This document shows, piece after piece, positions 1 to 6,231 of a stretch of DNA of 64,000 nt. Made by a program: the position numbers and the translations under genes. The stretch lies in the NCBI RefSeq assembly GCF_000759535.1, contig NZ_CP009455.1:3286001-3350000 (forward strand), written 5' to 3'. The notes under the pieces are model-generated. The model did not search any database and was not told the DNA's origin. It was given only the letters and a program-made list of their open reading frames with translations. Within the stretch, counting starts at the first letter, position 1. Each line of letters starts with the position of its first letter. The stretch is from Pseudomonas cremoricolorata (GTDB taxonomy: Bacteria > Pseudomonadota > Gammaproteobacteria > Pseudomonadales > Pseudomonadaceae).

Positions 1-15
1 CGCGCAAGTTCCCGG

Positions 16-35
16 CCGCCTCGAGCGGTTTTTTT
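16..35 (+). terminator. Rho-independent terminator
   Basis: A short GC hairpin (CCGC, five-base loop, GCGG) is followed by seven T. It would end transcription of the upstream prophage A gene, which lies outside the window. Confidence 0.55.
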
Positions 36-52
36 GTGCCTGCAATCCGAAT

Positions 53-75
53 AGCCCGCCCAGCGCGGGCTTTTT
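53..75 (+). terminator. Rho-independent terminator before endolysin
   Basis: Stem AGCCCGC/GCGGGCT with a five-base loop and five T, just upstream of the endolysin ribosome binding site. It separates the lysis genes from the preceding transcription unit. Confidence 0.7.
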
Positions 76-92
76 CACGCCTGGAGAAACCC

Positions 93-632
93 ATGCCACG
101 AATCTCTGCTGCCGACGCCGGCGGCATCAACGTGCTCGCTTTCCTCGACATGCTCGCCTGGTCGGAAGGCACCTCAACCATCAAGGCCAGCGACGACGGC
201 TACAACGTCCTGGTGGGCGGCACGCTGTTCACCGACTACAGCCAGCACCCGCGCGTGCTGGTACCGCTGCCGCGCTACGGCATCAAGTCGACGGCTGCCG
301 GTCGCTACCAGTTCCTGGCCCCCACCTGGGATGCCATCGTCAAGAACTACGGTTTCAAGGGCCGCTTCATCCCAGAAGCCCAAGACCTGGCCGCGATCAA
401 GCTGCTGACCGAATGTGGCGCGCTGCCGCTGATCAAGGCCGGGCGGATCAGTGACGCGATCGCCAGGGCTGCGCCGATCTGGGCCAGCCTGCCTGGCGCC
501 GGATACGGCCAGCGCGAGCACAAGCTGGCGGCGCTGCTGGGGATCTACGAAAGCGAGCGTGCCGCCGATGCCAAGCCGGCTGGTGACCTTCTGTCGATGT
601 ACGCCGCGTGCGGTGGCGAGGCCGTAGCGTGA
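93..632 (+). CDS. Endolysin, lambda R-type lytic transglycosylase (prophage A)
   Basis: This 179-residue protein follows the whole lambda R (GH104) pattern: the AFLDMLAWSEGT block with the catalytic Glu, then GGxLFTDYSxHPR, STAAGRYQ, and IWASLPGAGYGQ near the C-terminus. It would cleave peptidoglycan by transglycosylation after holin release. The start at 93 follows GGAGAA and aligns with the copy at 47434; an in-frame ATG at 36 would add a stretch encoded by the terminator. The next gene starts with GTG overlapping the stop. The protein is nearly identical to the prophage B endolysin. Confidence 0.93.
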   Translation: MPRISAADAGGINVLAFLDMLAWSEGTSTIKASDDGYNVLVGGTLFTDYSQHPRVLVPLPRYGIKSTAAGRYQFLAPTWDAIVKNYGFKGRFIPEAQDLAAIKLLTECGALPLIKAGRISDAIARAAPIWASLPGAGYGQREHKLAALLGIYESERAADAKPAGDLLSMYAACGGEAVA

Positions 633-1162
633 TCGGCGCGCCGCTGATTCCAAGGGCTGTTCCTGCCTGGGTCTGGTGGCTGGCCGTCCTGCTGCTGGTC
701 GCCGGCGGGCAGCAATACCGGCTGGTGCTGGCGCAGCGTGACGCCGGCGCGGCGCGTGCCGACTTGGCCGACTACCGACTGCTGGTTGCCGAGCGCGATC
801 AGCACGCCGCGGCCCAGGCCAGAACAGAAGAGCAGCGCCGCCAGCAGGTGGCTGATCGGGAGGGTGAGAATGCACGTCAGAAACTGGAGGCGGTTGCCGG
901 CCGCGCCGCTACTGCTGAGTCTGCTGCTGACGGCCTGCGCGGGGAAATCGCCCGACTGCGCGCCGGGCGAAGCGCAACCTGCGGTGCCATCGCTGCCCAG
1001 CAGCGCCAGGCAGAAACCTCTGCCGTCGTGGTGCTCGGGGGACTGCTTGAAGAAGCTGACCGAATGGCGGGAAGCCTCGCGGCAGCGCTTGAGCGAAGCC
1101 GAGTAGCAGGCATGGCCTGTGAACGTGTGATCGATGGAATTCGGCCTGCCGCTGAGCGGTAA
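629..1162 (+). CDS. Rz-like inner-membrane spanin (prophage A)
   Basis: This 177-residue protein has an N-terminal membrane segment (WVWWLAVLLLVAGG), then a long Ala/Arg/Glu/Gln-rich coiled-coil periplasmic domain. That is the usual i-spanin design, which spans to an outer-membrane lipoprotein and fuses the membranes at lysis. GTG at 629 overlaps the endolysin stop (GTGA), as in prophage B. The o-spanin gene is nested inside it in another frame. Its sequence differs from the prophage B Rz although the flanking endolysins match. Confidence 0.85.
   Translation: MIGAPLIPRAVPAWVWWLAVLLLVAGGQQYRLVLAQRDAGAARADLADYRLLVAERDQHAAAQARTEEQRRQQVADREGENARQKLEAVAGRAATAESAADGLRGEIARLRAGRSATCGAIAAQQRQAETSAVVVLGGLLEEADRMAGSLAAALERSRVAGMACERVIDGIRPAAER
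870..1106 (+). CDS. Rz1-like outer-membrane spanin lipoprotein, nested in Rz
   Basis: A 78-residue lipoprotein encoded entirely within Rz in a different frame. It starts after a GGAGGG site, has a basic N-terminus and a hydrophobic run ending in the lipobox LLTAC, then a proline-containing mature part. Complete nesting of Rz1 in Rz is characteristic of lambda-like spanin pairs. A longer in-frame upstream extension lacks a signal-like start and was not used. Confidence 0.82.
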   Translation: MHVRNWRRLPAAPLLLSLLLTACAGKSPDCAPGEAQPAVPSLPSSARQKPLPSWCSGDCLKKLTEWREASRQRLSEAE

Positions 1163-1193
1163 TTGTCGGGTGGCCGAAATACTGGCTAGGATA

Positions 1194-1209
1194 CTGTTCG
1201 CATATACAG
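1194..1209 (+). promoter_or_regulatory. LexA (SOS) box
   Basis: CTGTTCGCATATACAG fits CTG-N10-CAG with flanking TA/TA. It lies 13 bases before the start at 1223, so LexA bound here would block the promoter of the two-gene cassette. The equivalent box in prophage B is at 49222-49237. Confidence 0.8.
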
Positions 1210-1222
1210 TATTTGGTGCCCT

Positions 1223-1519
1223 ATGTATTTCTTTGTCGTGCGCCGTCGCTCTCACGGCGCGGCACTGTCCTCTGAGCAATTGCGCCAGCAAACCCCCATT
1301 CGCGCTGACGTCCACATCGGAGAGCATCAGAGCGAACTGCTGGGCCGCGTGTCGACACAGGCCTGGGTCTTCAGTCCAGCGCCTGGCGCCGACGTGATAC
1401 CTCGGCTGCACGATGCGAAGATCACCGGCATGGCCCAGCAGGGCATGAACATCAGCGGCGTTGAGGAAATCGACGGGGTGCTGTACGCCCAGTCGTGGTG
1501 GTGCAGGGTGGACTCATGA
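1223..1519 (+). CDS. SOS-cassette protein 1 (prophage A), unknown function
   Basis: A 98-residue soluble protein starting MYFFVVRRRS, with no recognised catalytic motif. The prophage B copy at 49251 differs at only a few N-terminal residues. From about residue 50 to the end the two are almost identical, ending QSWWCRVDS. A LexA box sits immediately upstream, and the next gene starts in an ATGA overlap with this stop. Strong conservation and LexA control suggest an SOS-linked role in the lysogen or at induction; this is inference. Confidence 0.8.
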   Translation: MYFFVVRRRSHGAALSSEQLRQQTPIRADVHIGEHQSELLGRVSTQAWVFSPAPGADVIPRLHDAKITGMAQQGMNISGVEEIDGVLYAQSWWCRVDS

Positions 1520-1863
1520 ACCGAATCCCTACGGCGTGGATGCACGAACTGGATGACGAAGGTGCCTTCCTGATCGACCCTGAGGGCCGCGAAGCAGTGC
1601 TCAGCGAAATGGCGCTTGCGGCGCACCGGGCCGGCCGCATCGATGCCTGCGTTCTTGCCGACATGCTGGAGCTGGCAGAGGCGGGCAGGCTATGGGCGAT
1701 GGAGGACTTGGAAACAGTTTTTCCGATGCCTGCTGGTGCTGAGCAACAAGACGGGTGGGGTGTACCGCTTTCCAGGACGGAGCGCGGCGAGCCTGTACGA
1801 GTCTCGGGCGGGTGGCGAGACTTGGATATTCCAGTGGTGGGCAATGTCTTCGACATAGGGTGA
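1516..1863 (+). CDS. SOS-cassette protein 2 (prophage A), unknown function
   Basis: A 115-residue acidic protein translationally coupled to the preceding gene by an ATGA overlap. Its core, around EAVLSEMALAAHRAGRID and the following LADMLELAEAGRLWAMEDLE, is shared with the prophage B copy at 49544; the last 20 residues diverge. The sequence looks helical, with no membrane segment or known domain. It should be co-expressed with gene 1 from the LexA-controlled promoter. Confidence 0.78.
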   Translation: MNRIPTAWMHELDDEGAFLIDPEGREAVLSEMALAAHRAGRIDACVLADMLELAEAGRLWAMEDLETVFPMPAGAEQQDGWGVPLSRTERGEPVRVSGGWRDLDIPVVGNVFDIG

Positions 1864-1988
1864 TCGCTCTTTGTCACGCTCGCTATGCGCACAATCCAGA
1901 ATACCGAGTCCGGCACCTGGCCGAATGCGACGACTTCGAAGTCTGGGGTGTGGTCAGGTATAGCGTGAGGGATCATGCGAAGGATTAA
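1860..1988 (+). CDS. Possible 42-residue protein
   Basis: A GTG at 1860 overlaps the previous stop (GTGA) and opens a frame ending in YSVRDHAKD. Coupling and composition make it possible, but prophage B has no convincing counterpart at this spot. Confidence 0.25.
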   Translation: MIALCHARYAHNPEYRVRHLAECDDFEVWGVVRYSVRDHAKD

Positions 1989-1993
1989 GGCGC

Positions 1994-2023
1994 TGGGACA
2001 AAACTGGGACACCGAATGTCCCA
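1994..2023. other. Candidate integrase arm sites of prophage A
   Basis: TGGGACA occurs at 1994-2000 and 2005-2011 and inverted (TGTCCCA) at 2017-2023, about 100 bp from the att core. Clusters like this beside an att site are typical arm-type binding sites. The motif differs from the prophage B motif (GTTCCGAAAC), which implies a different integrase. Confidence 0.45.
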
Positions 2024-2116
2024 AACATCGGTGAATCAAGAGTCAGCATTTTTAGGCAAAATCCAGTCAATTCGGGGGCTTGCGGCAAATAACCCCGAAA
2101 ACATTGAGGCCCAGAC

Positions 2117-2168
2117 CGGATTGCAAATCCGTCTACGCCGGTTCGATTCCGACCTCGGCCTCCATATT
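2117..2168 (+). other. attL of prophage B (tRNA-Cys 3' segment)
   Basis: The sequence holds the anticodon arm (TTGCAAAT, anticodon GCA), T arm, acceptor 3' strand and encoded CCA of tRNA-Cys. It is repeated exactly at 50811-50862. The 5' half of the tRNA is absent (the preceding bases do not fold as D arm and acceptor), so this is an attachment-site remnant and not a functional tRNA gene. It doubles as the right attachment site of prophage A. Confidence 0.9.
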
Positions 2169-2173
2169 TGAAA

Positions 2174-2203
2174 GCCCCGCAGATTCAGGTCTGCGGGGTT
2201 TTT
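2174..2203 (+). terminator. tRNA-Cys terminator carried with the att site
   Basis: Stem CCCCGCAGA/TCTGCGGGG with a six-base loop and a T run directly after the tRNA CCA end. The same hairpin follows the right att copy (50869-50892), so the identity between the sites extends to about 82 bp with one mismatch. Confidence 0.85.
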
Positions 2204-2226
2204 CTTTTGCGTAGAAAAAACCAGCA

Positions 2227-2258
2227 GTTCCGAAACTTTTGGGCGGGAGTTCCGAAAC
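2227..2258. other. Integrase arm-type sites, left arm of prophage B
   Basis: GTTCCGAAAC occurs at 2227-2236 and 2249-2258, between the att core and the end of int. The same 10-mer is found near the right end at 50697-50706 and inverted at 50759-50768, and these are the expected positions for arm binding by the integrase N-terminal domain. Confidence 0.6.
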
Positions 2259-2262
2259 TCCG

Positions 2263-3312
2263 TCACTTTGTGGGGCTGGCGATCGCCCCCACGCGGCGGT
2301 AGACCCGCTCTGTGATTCCTTCCTTGGAATGACCCAGCAGCAGGCTGGCCTCGGCCACATCGTTGATTTCAGAAGCGGCTTTGGGGCGGATGTCCCTGAA
2401 TTGGAACTGGGCTATGCGCGCTGCCAGCTCAGAGTTCTTTGAGCCGATAGCTTTTAGCCGTGCGGCCTCTCGTGCCTCGCTCCATCGATTTCGCAGCATG
2501 CCCCAGCTCATCCGTTTCCCGTGTTCGTTCAGGATGAAGAATGACGAAGCATGCTGCTGCGTGCGCAGCTTGATGCGTTCCAGCAGCGTGCCGAGGCTGT
2601 TGTTCACACCGTTCAATTCCAGGATGATCCTGAGCCGTTTGCCAGTCTTGCCTTGGCTTACCAGCAGATAGCTTCCTTCCACATCATCCTTGCGCATTGA
2701 CAGTACGTCCGAGGGCCGCTGGCCAGTCAGATACGCCAAGTCCATCGCATCCCTCAGCTCCTCCGGAGCCTCCTCATACACTGCGAGCCAAACGGTCTCA
2801 TTGGCATAAAAGTCGCGCGGCTTCTCTTTGTTCTTTTTGATGCCTAGGCAAGGATTTTCTTTCACCGTCAGTCCCCATTCCCTGGCCGTGTTGAACACGT
2901 GCGAGAGCAGGGCTATTTCCCGATTCGCACGGGTCTTGGCTGAGCGGGAGTCGCGGTAGTGAGCGATCATCGATGGGGTGATTGCATCGATGGGCGCAAG
3001 GTCGAACACCGTCCGAAGCTGCTTGAGCTCGTAGACGTTGTCTTTCTGGGTTCTGGGGGCCTTCTTCGGGATGATGTGCTTTTCGTACTGGTCGAAAATT
3101 CCTTTCATGGTCGTCAGCTCGACCGGAGCAGACTTTGCTTCCAATTCAGCCCACTTGAGCTTGGCTTTGGGCAGGTCGGTGCCGAGAGGGATTTCCTTGC
3201 CCACTTGGTCGCGGTAGTAATACCCGACCCACACTTTGCCGCTTTTTCTGACTCGCTTTCGCCGGTACATACCCGGCGGCAGATCGCGGTTCTCTGTACT
3301 TCTGGGGCGCAT
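2263..3312 (-). CDS. int: Tyrosine-recombinase integrase of prophage B
   Basis: A 349-residue phage integrase. The N-terminal arm-binding part (to about residue 60, basic) is followed by a SAM-like core-binding domain and the catalytic domain. Arg is in TGQRPSDVL near 200, the second Arg is in FRDIRPKAAS near 307 (Asp replaces the usual first His), His is in LLGHSKEG near 327 and the Tyr nucleophile is in ERVYRRVG near 336. It reads toward the adjacent att site. Its ATG lies one base after the stop of the excisionase-like gene, so the two are coupled. It would integrate into and excise from tRNA-Cys. Confidence 0.95.
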   Translation of the reverse strand: MRPRSTENRDLPPGMYRRKRVRKSGKVWVGYYYRDQVGKEIPLGTDLPKAKLKWAELEAKSAPVELTTMKGIFDQYEKHIIPKKAPRTQKDNVYELKQLRTVFDLAPIDAITPSMIAHYRDSRSAKTRANREIALLSHVFNTAREWGLTVKENPCLGIKKNKEKPRDFYANETVWLAVYEEAPEELRDAMDLAYLTGQRPSDVLSMRKDDVEGSYLLVSQGKTGKRLRIILELNGVNNSLGTLLERIKLRTQQHASSFFILNEHGKRMSWGMLRNRWSEAREAARLKAIGSKNSELAARIAQFQFRDIRPKAASEINDVAEASLLLGHSKEGITERVYRRVGAIASPTK

Positions 3313-3313
3313 T

Positions 3314-3559
3314 TCACTTCACTCGTGAGAAGTCTGGTGTCCAGGTGGGCTTGGGCGGTGAGTGCGGGGTCACAGTCATCAGCTCGACGACGGCGCCGCT
3401 CAGCTTGAGGCGTGCGTACTGCCGGCCTACAAGAGGTCGACCACCGCGGCTCTCAACGAAATGCCAACCGTGAGAGCTCAACCAGCGGCGCTGATAAGCA
3501 CGGGGCTTGTAGCCGGTGATCTCAACCAGCTCGTCATCCGATAGGGTTTCGGTTTCCAT
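3314..3559 (-). CDS. DUF4224-family, excisionase-like protein
   Basis: An 81-residue basic protein starting METETLSDDELVEITGYK. This is the DUF4224 signature of small DNA-binding proteins found next to phage integrases. The position immediately upstream of int, with one base between stop and start, suggests a recombination directionality factor. No excisionase activity can be read directly, so the role is inferred from position and family. Confidence 0.75.
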   Translation of the reverse strand: METETLSDDELVEITGYKPRAYQRRWLSSHGWHFVESRGGRPLVGRQYARLKLSGAVVELMTVTPHSPPKPTWTPDFSRVK

Positions 3560-3584
3560 GGGTAATTCTCCATGTGGCTAGTGG

Positions 3585-4082
3585 TCAGGCTGGGATTTTT
3601 GCAAGTGCTGCATCTGCAACCCTGAGCACTGCCTGGGCACAGTCGACATAGGCCGGGTCGAAGCCACCGGCGTAGTGGATGACGCGCTGGCAGGCATCAA
3701 GCTCTTTGCGTGCCAGGCGCAGCGCCTGCACCAGTTCCTCCTGCAGCTCGCCCTCAGCCCGGCCAATGTCCCAGAAGCGCTGGCACCAATGGCCTTCGGG
3801 CGGCGGGGTGCCGTTCTGCTTGCCGCCCACCATCGCGCCGACAGCCACATCGCAGACCCCGCGCTTGTAGCTGTTGTCGCCATCCAGGCTGAGACCGCCG
3901 CGCCGCCGCAGCGTGTTCACGACCTCGTCAGCTTCGACGCCCGGGCCTTTCAGCAGGATGTCCTGCTCTGGCTCGTCAGGCACGTAGATGATCAGCGACA
4001 GCTTCGCCGTCTGCGGGAGGTGCTCGCTGATTGTCACCAGCGCATCGTTGGCGACTTCATGGAATCGGTTTATTGCGGACAT
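3585..4082 (-). CDS. Hypothetical early phage protein
   Basis: A 165-residue soluble protein (MSAINRFHEVANDALVT...). It has a beta-rich N-terminal half with LSLIIYVPDEPEQDILL and a helical C-terminal half with several Cys and His. No family is recognised. It belongs to the leftward early operon between ninX-like genes and xis/int. Confidence 0.7.
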   Translation of the reverse strand: MSAINRFHEVANDALVTISEHLPQTAKLSLIIYVPDEPEQDILLKGPGVEADEVVNTLRRRGGLSLDGDNSYKRGVCDVAVGAMVGGKQNGTPPPEGHWCQRFWDIGRAEGELQEELVQALRLARKELDACQRVIHYAGGFDPAYVDCAQAVLRVADAALAKIPA

Positions 4083-4133
4083 AGGAAATCCTCGCCCGCG
4101 CGCATCGGCGGGCTTGAGTAGTAGGGGAAGGGG

Positions 4134-4334
4134 TTAAGCTTCGGTGATTGGCGCGGGGATGGCCTGGGCCTTCCACTCTTGGTCGATCTTCCAGGCGATA
4201 CAGGGCGGCTCGATCCTGCTTTTGTAGCCACCGAGCCAGTAGTGGCCGCTGTGCTTCGATGCTCCGCAGACGCTGCAGGTGTGCCAGCTACCGAAGCCCC
4301 GAGCAGAGAACGGTTGGTACTGGTGGTTGCTCAC
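4134..4334 (-). CDS. Small Cys/His protein, possible zinc ribbon
   Basis: A 66-residue protein starting at GTG 4334, which overlaps the stop of the upstream ninX-like gene (GTGA). It contains HTCSVCGASKHSGHYW, a CxxC with following His residues that could bind zinc. It is too short for a firm assignment; the coupled start and early-operon position support it as real. Confidence 0.6.
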   Translation of the reverse strand: MSNHQYQPFSARGFGSWHTCSVCGASKHSGHYWLGGYKSRIEPPCIAWKIDQEWKAQAIPAPITEA

Positions 4335-4729
4335 GGCATCAGCTCCTTCGGCACCTGGACATGGCTGCCCAGCTTGCTCTCCACCAGCGAACGGCAGAAC
4401 GCGACCAGCGCCGTCGGCCCATAGTGCCAGCGCACCGTGTTGCCAGGCCCGGCCCAGTAGCAGGTGTCGGTGCCGCCCATGTAGGCGTTCCACTGGCAGC
4501 CGCCGCGGTGCTTGTCGATCAGTGGTCCGCCATGTACCCAGCTGGTAGAGGGCCGGTAGCCATAGCCCAAGGCGGCGCCGCGGGCGGTGCAACTGCTCGG
4601 CTCACCCTGGGGGCTGATGATGCAGGTGTGATCCTCGCTGTCCTGGGTGTAGCCCTCGGCCATGGCCACCGCCCAATCCAGCGCTGCACCGGTGAGGTTG
4701 GATGCCCTGACGCTGATTGTGTCGGTCAT
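4331..4729 (-). CDS. NinX-like protein (DUF2591)
   Basis: A 132-residue protein with the DUF2591 pattern: an N-terminal LTGAALDWAVAMAEG, a central DPxxD-like region replaced by STSWVHGGPLIDKH, and a C-terminal YGPTALVAFCRSLVESK block. The family is common in early regions of lambdoid phages, including the nin region, and its function is unknown. The start at 4729 overlaps the upstream stop (ATGA); an in-frame extension to 4831 is the upstream gene read in another frame. Confidence 0.85.
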   Translation of the reverse strand: MTDTISVRASNLTGAALDWAVAMAEGYTQDSEDHTCIISPQGEPSSCTARGAALGYGYRPSTSWVHGGPLIDKHRGGCQWNAYMGGTDTCYWAGPGNTVRWHYGPTALVAFCRSLVESKLGSHVQVPKELMP

Positions 4730-4971
4730 GGCTGCACCTTGCGGATCGATGGGAAGGGGTATGACTCGGGTTTGTTTCCGTGGAAGCAAGCGATCCACTC
4801 GCCATAATCGGGGGTCCACTGCCGGCCGCACTCGGTCTGCACGTAGCGTTTAGCGACCTTGCTGATTTTCTGGATGCCCATGCTATTGAAGTTTCGATCC
4901 AGGCACTCGACCTCATCGCCAACAGCCAGGGCCGGGAGTCTCTCGCTGACTTTGTATGTAAGCTCGCTCAC
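4726..4971 (-). CDS. Hypothetical early protein
   Basis: An 81-residue protein starting at GTG 4971 after an AGAGG site. It is beta-rich, with VGDEVECLDRNFNSMGIQKI resembling a small SH3-like barrel, but no family can be named with confidence. It is coupled to the downstream ninX-like gene. Confidence 0.65.
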   Translation of the reverse strand: MSELTYKVSERLPALAVGDEVECLDRNFNSMGIQKISKVAKRYVQTECGRQWTPDYGEWIACFHGNKPESYPFPSIRKVQP

Positions 4972-4974
4972 AGC

Positions 4975-5229
4975 TCATACCTCTCGGTGAAGTTTCTGTT
5001 GCCGCGCGTACTCGTCGGCATTGGCTTCGCAGGCGATACCCTGGCAGCCATGCTCATGGCAGGTTGTCAGGTTGCAAGCCTTGCGAAACCCGCTGCCGCC
5101 GCACATTCCGCAGTCACCTTGGCGGTGATCAGGGCAGGGATATATCTCCCATGCCCTGCGCCATTTCTCATGAGGTCCCAGCATTCCGGCGCCGGCGTCT
5201 GGTACCAGTGCAGTCGATGTTCGACTCAC
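4975..5229 (-). CDS. Cysteine-rich hypothetical protein
   Basis: An 84-residue protein with eight Cys, including CPDH, CGMCGGSGF and CHEHGC, arranged like a small zinc-binding (DnaJ-like CxxCxGxG) module. GTG at 5229 overlaps the upstream stop. The 19-bp junction sequence around this start recurs at the start of the next gene downstream (4968-4986), pointing to a local duplication of the translation-coupling site. Confidence 0.65.
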   Translation of the reverse strand: MSRTSTALVPDAGAGMLGPHEKWRRAWEIYPCPDHRQGDCGMCGGSGFRKACNLTTCHEHGCQGIACEANADEYARQQKLHREV

Positions 5230-5522
5230 AGCTCATACCTCTCATCAATCCAGCGCCCAGGCGCCAGTGCGGGTGTAGGTTCGGGTTGTTGTTCGTGCGG
5301 GGAGAGCTGGCGCTCGTCATGCGCACTGCCATCGCAAGGCCAGTCGGTGCCTCGGCCACAGGTGGGCGCCTTGAGCTGGCTGTCGGGGATGCAGCTGATG
5401 CCGACGTGGTTGAGGATGTAGCAGGTGACACCGCGCTGGCTGTCGTGCTGCACATCGATGACGTTCTCGGTTGCGCAGGCGCCGGTGGCCAGTAGCAGGA
5501 GGCAGAGGGCGAGGCGGGTCAT
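5226..5522 (-). CDS. Small lipoprotein
   Basis: A 98-residue precursor with a short signal sequence MTRLALCLLLLATGAC. The lipobox is LATGAC, so the mature protein begins at Cys 15. The mature part has four more Cys and a Pro/Gln-rich tail. An ATGA overlap with the upstream ASCH gene fixes the start. Surface lipoproteins in early phage operons can exclude superinfecting phage, but nothing in the sequence proves that here. Confidence 0.7.
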   Translation of the reverse strand: MTRLALCLLLLATGACATENVIDVQHDSQRGVTCYILNHVGISCIPDSQLKAPTCGRGTDWPCDGSAHDERQLSPHEQQPEPTPALAPGRWIDERYEL

Positions 5523-6166
5523 GGCTGGATCCTCTTGAACTCGACGACCCAGACCCAAGGGTTCACTTCCCATGATTCGGCGCCGTTGATGCCGGTCCAA
5601 AGCAGCTCGAACGACTTGCGGGGATCTGAGCTGTAGGTCTCGATGCCCTCGACGTGCCACCAGTCGCCAAGCTCGGCATGATCGGTGTAAAGGCGAACTC
5701 CCTCGGCCTTGGCCTGATCTTCGGTGATGTGCTGCAATCGCTCGACACGCACGTCGGTGATCTCCAGCAGGATACGGCTGGCCCAGCGCGGCATGTGGAT
5801 CGATGGACGGCCGCGACCTTGAGAGATCATGGCGCAGCCGGTCTGTCGTACGCTGCCATCTGCTGGGTAGGCGATCGGCTCGCCGTGGCTCAGATCGCGC
5901 GGCGTGATCGAGTCGACCTGAGCATCGGCCGCCCACGCCTCACGCACCCACAGGCGGTCGCCAGGTCGGCCATATGGGCATTCGGGGTTGCGCTTGGCCG
6001 GGTCGGGGTGGCGTATGAATGGCTGGCCGACGCCATAGCTGCCGATGTCGCCCTTTGAGCGGGGCTGAATCCTCGCCGGACGTCGTGTTACCGTTTTGCG
6101 GCCGTCCAGGATGGCACGCACCATCGGCGCGCTGAACAGGATCGGGCGTTCCTTTGCTTGAGACAT
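5519..6166 (-). CDS. ASCH/PUA-like domain phage protein
   Basis: A 215-residue protein starting MSQAKERPILFSAPMVRA. The IL(D)GRKTVTRRP block is typical of phage ASCH-domain proteins, followed by CPYGRPGDRLWVREAWA, the RWASRILLEITDVRVERLQ strand-helix and a C-terminal NPWVWVVEFKRI. ASCH folds resemble PUA RNA-binding domains; phage members are often labelled morphogenetic without proof. The start is set at 6166 because upstream in-frame sequence is non-coding. Confidence 0.85.
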   Translation of the reverse strand: MSQAKERPILFSAPMVRAILDGRKTVTRRPARIQPRSKGDIGSYGVGQPFIRHPDPAKRNPECPYGRPGDRLWVREAWAADAQVDSITPRDLSHGEPIAYPADGSVRQTGCAMISQGRGRPSIHMPRWASRILLEITDVRVERLQHITEDQAKAEGVRLYTDHAELGDWWHVEGIETYSSDPRKSFELLWTGINGAESWEVNPWVWVVEFKRIQP

Positions 6167-6231
6167 AGCTTCGCCTTTGCCGCCATATCGCGGCAGTGAA
6201 TAGAGGGGAGAGGGGTTACAGCGGGGTGGGG

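Larger units (their letters stand above)
1..2168. mobile_element. Right end of prophage A (tandem neighbour of prophage B)
   Basis: This stretch carries endolysin, Rz/Rz1 and a LexA-boxed two-gene cassette in the same order as 47434-49897 of prophage B, and it ends in the same tRNA-Cys 3' sequence. Endolysin and cassette proteins are nearly identical to the B copies, whereas the spanins differ. It is best read as the right end of a second prophage integrated in the same tRNA-Cys locus. The rest of it lies outside the window. Confidence 0.85.

Noticed and set aside
174..1411. Long minus-strand frames of 233 and 288 codons over the prophage A lysis genes
   Set aside because: They are antisense to the endolysin, spanin and SOS-cassette genes, are rich in Arg/Ala/Pro/Gly with no protein-like pattern, and have no ribosome site. 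The high-GC codons of the real genes create them.
2117..2164. tRNA-Cys gene at attL
   Set aside because: Only the anticodon arm, T arm and 3' acceptor strand are present; the 5' acceptor strand and D arm are missing, as at attR. Both are attachment remnants.
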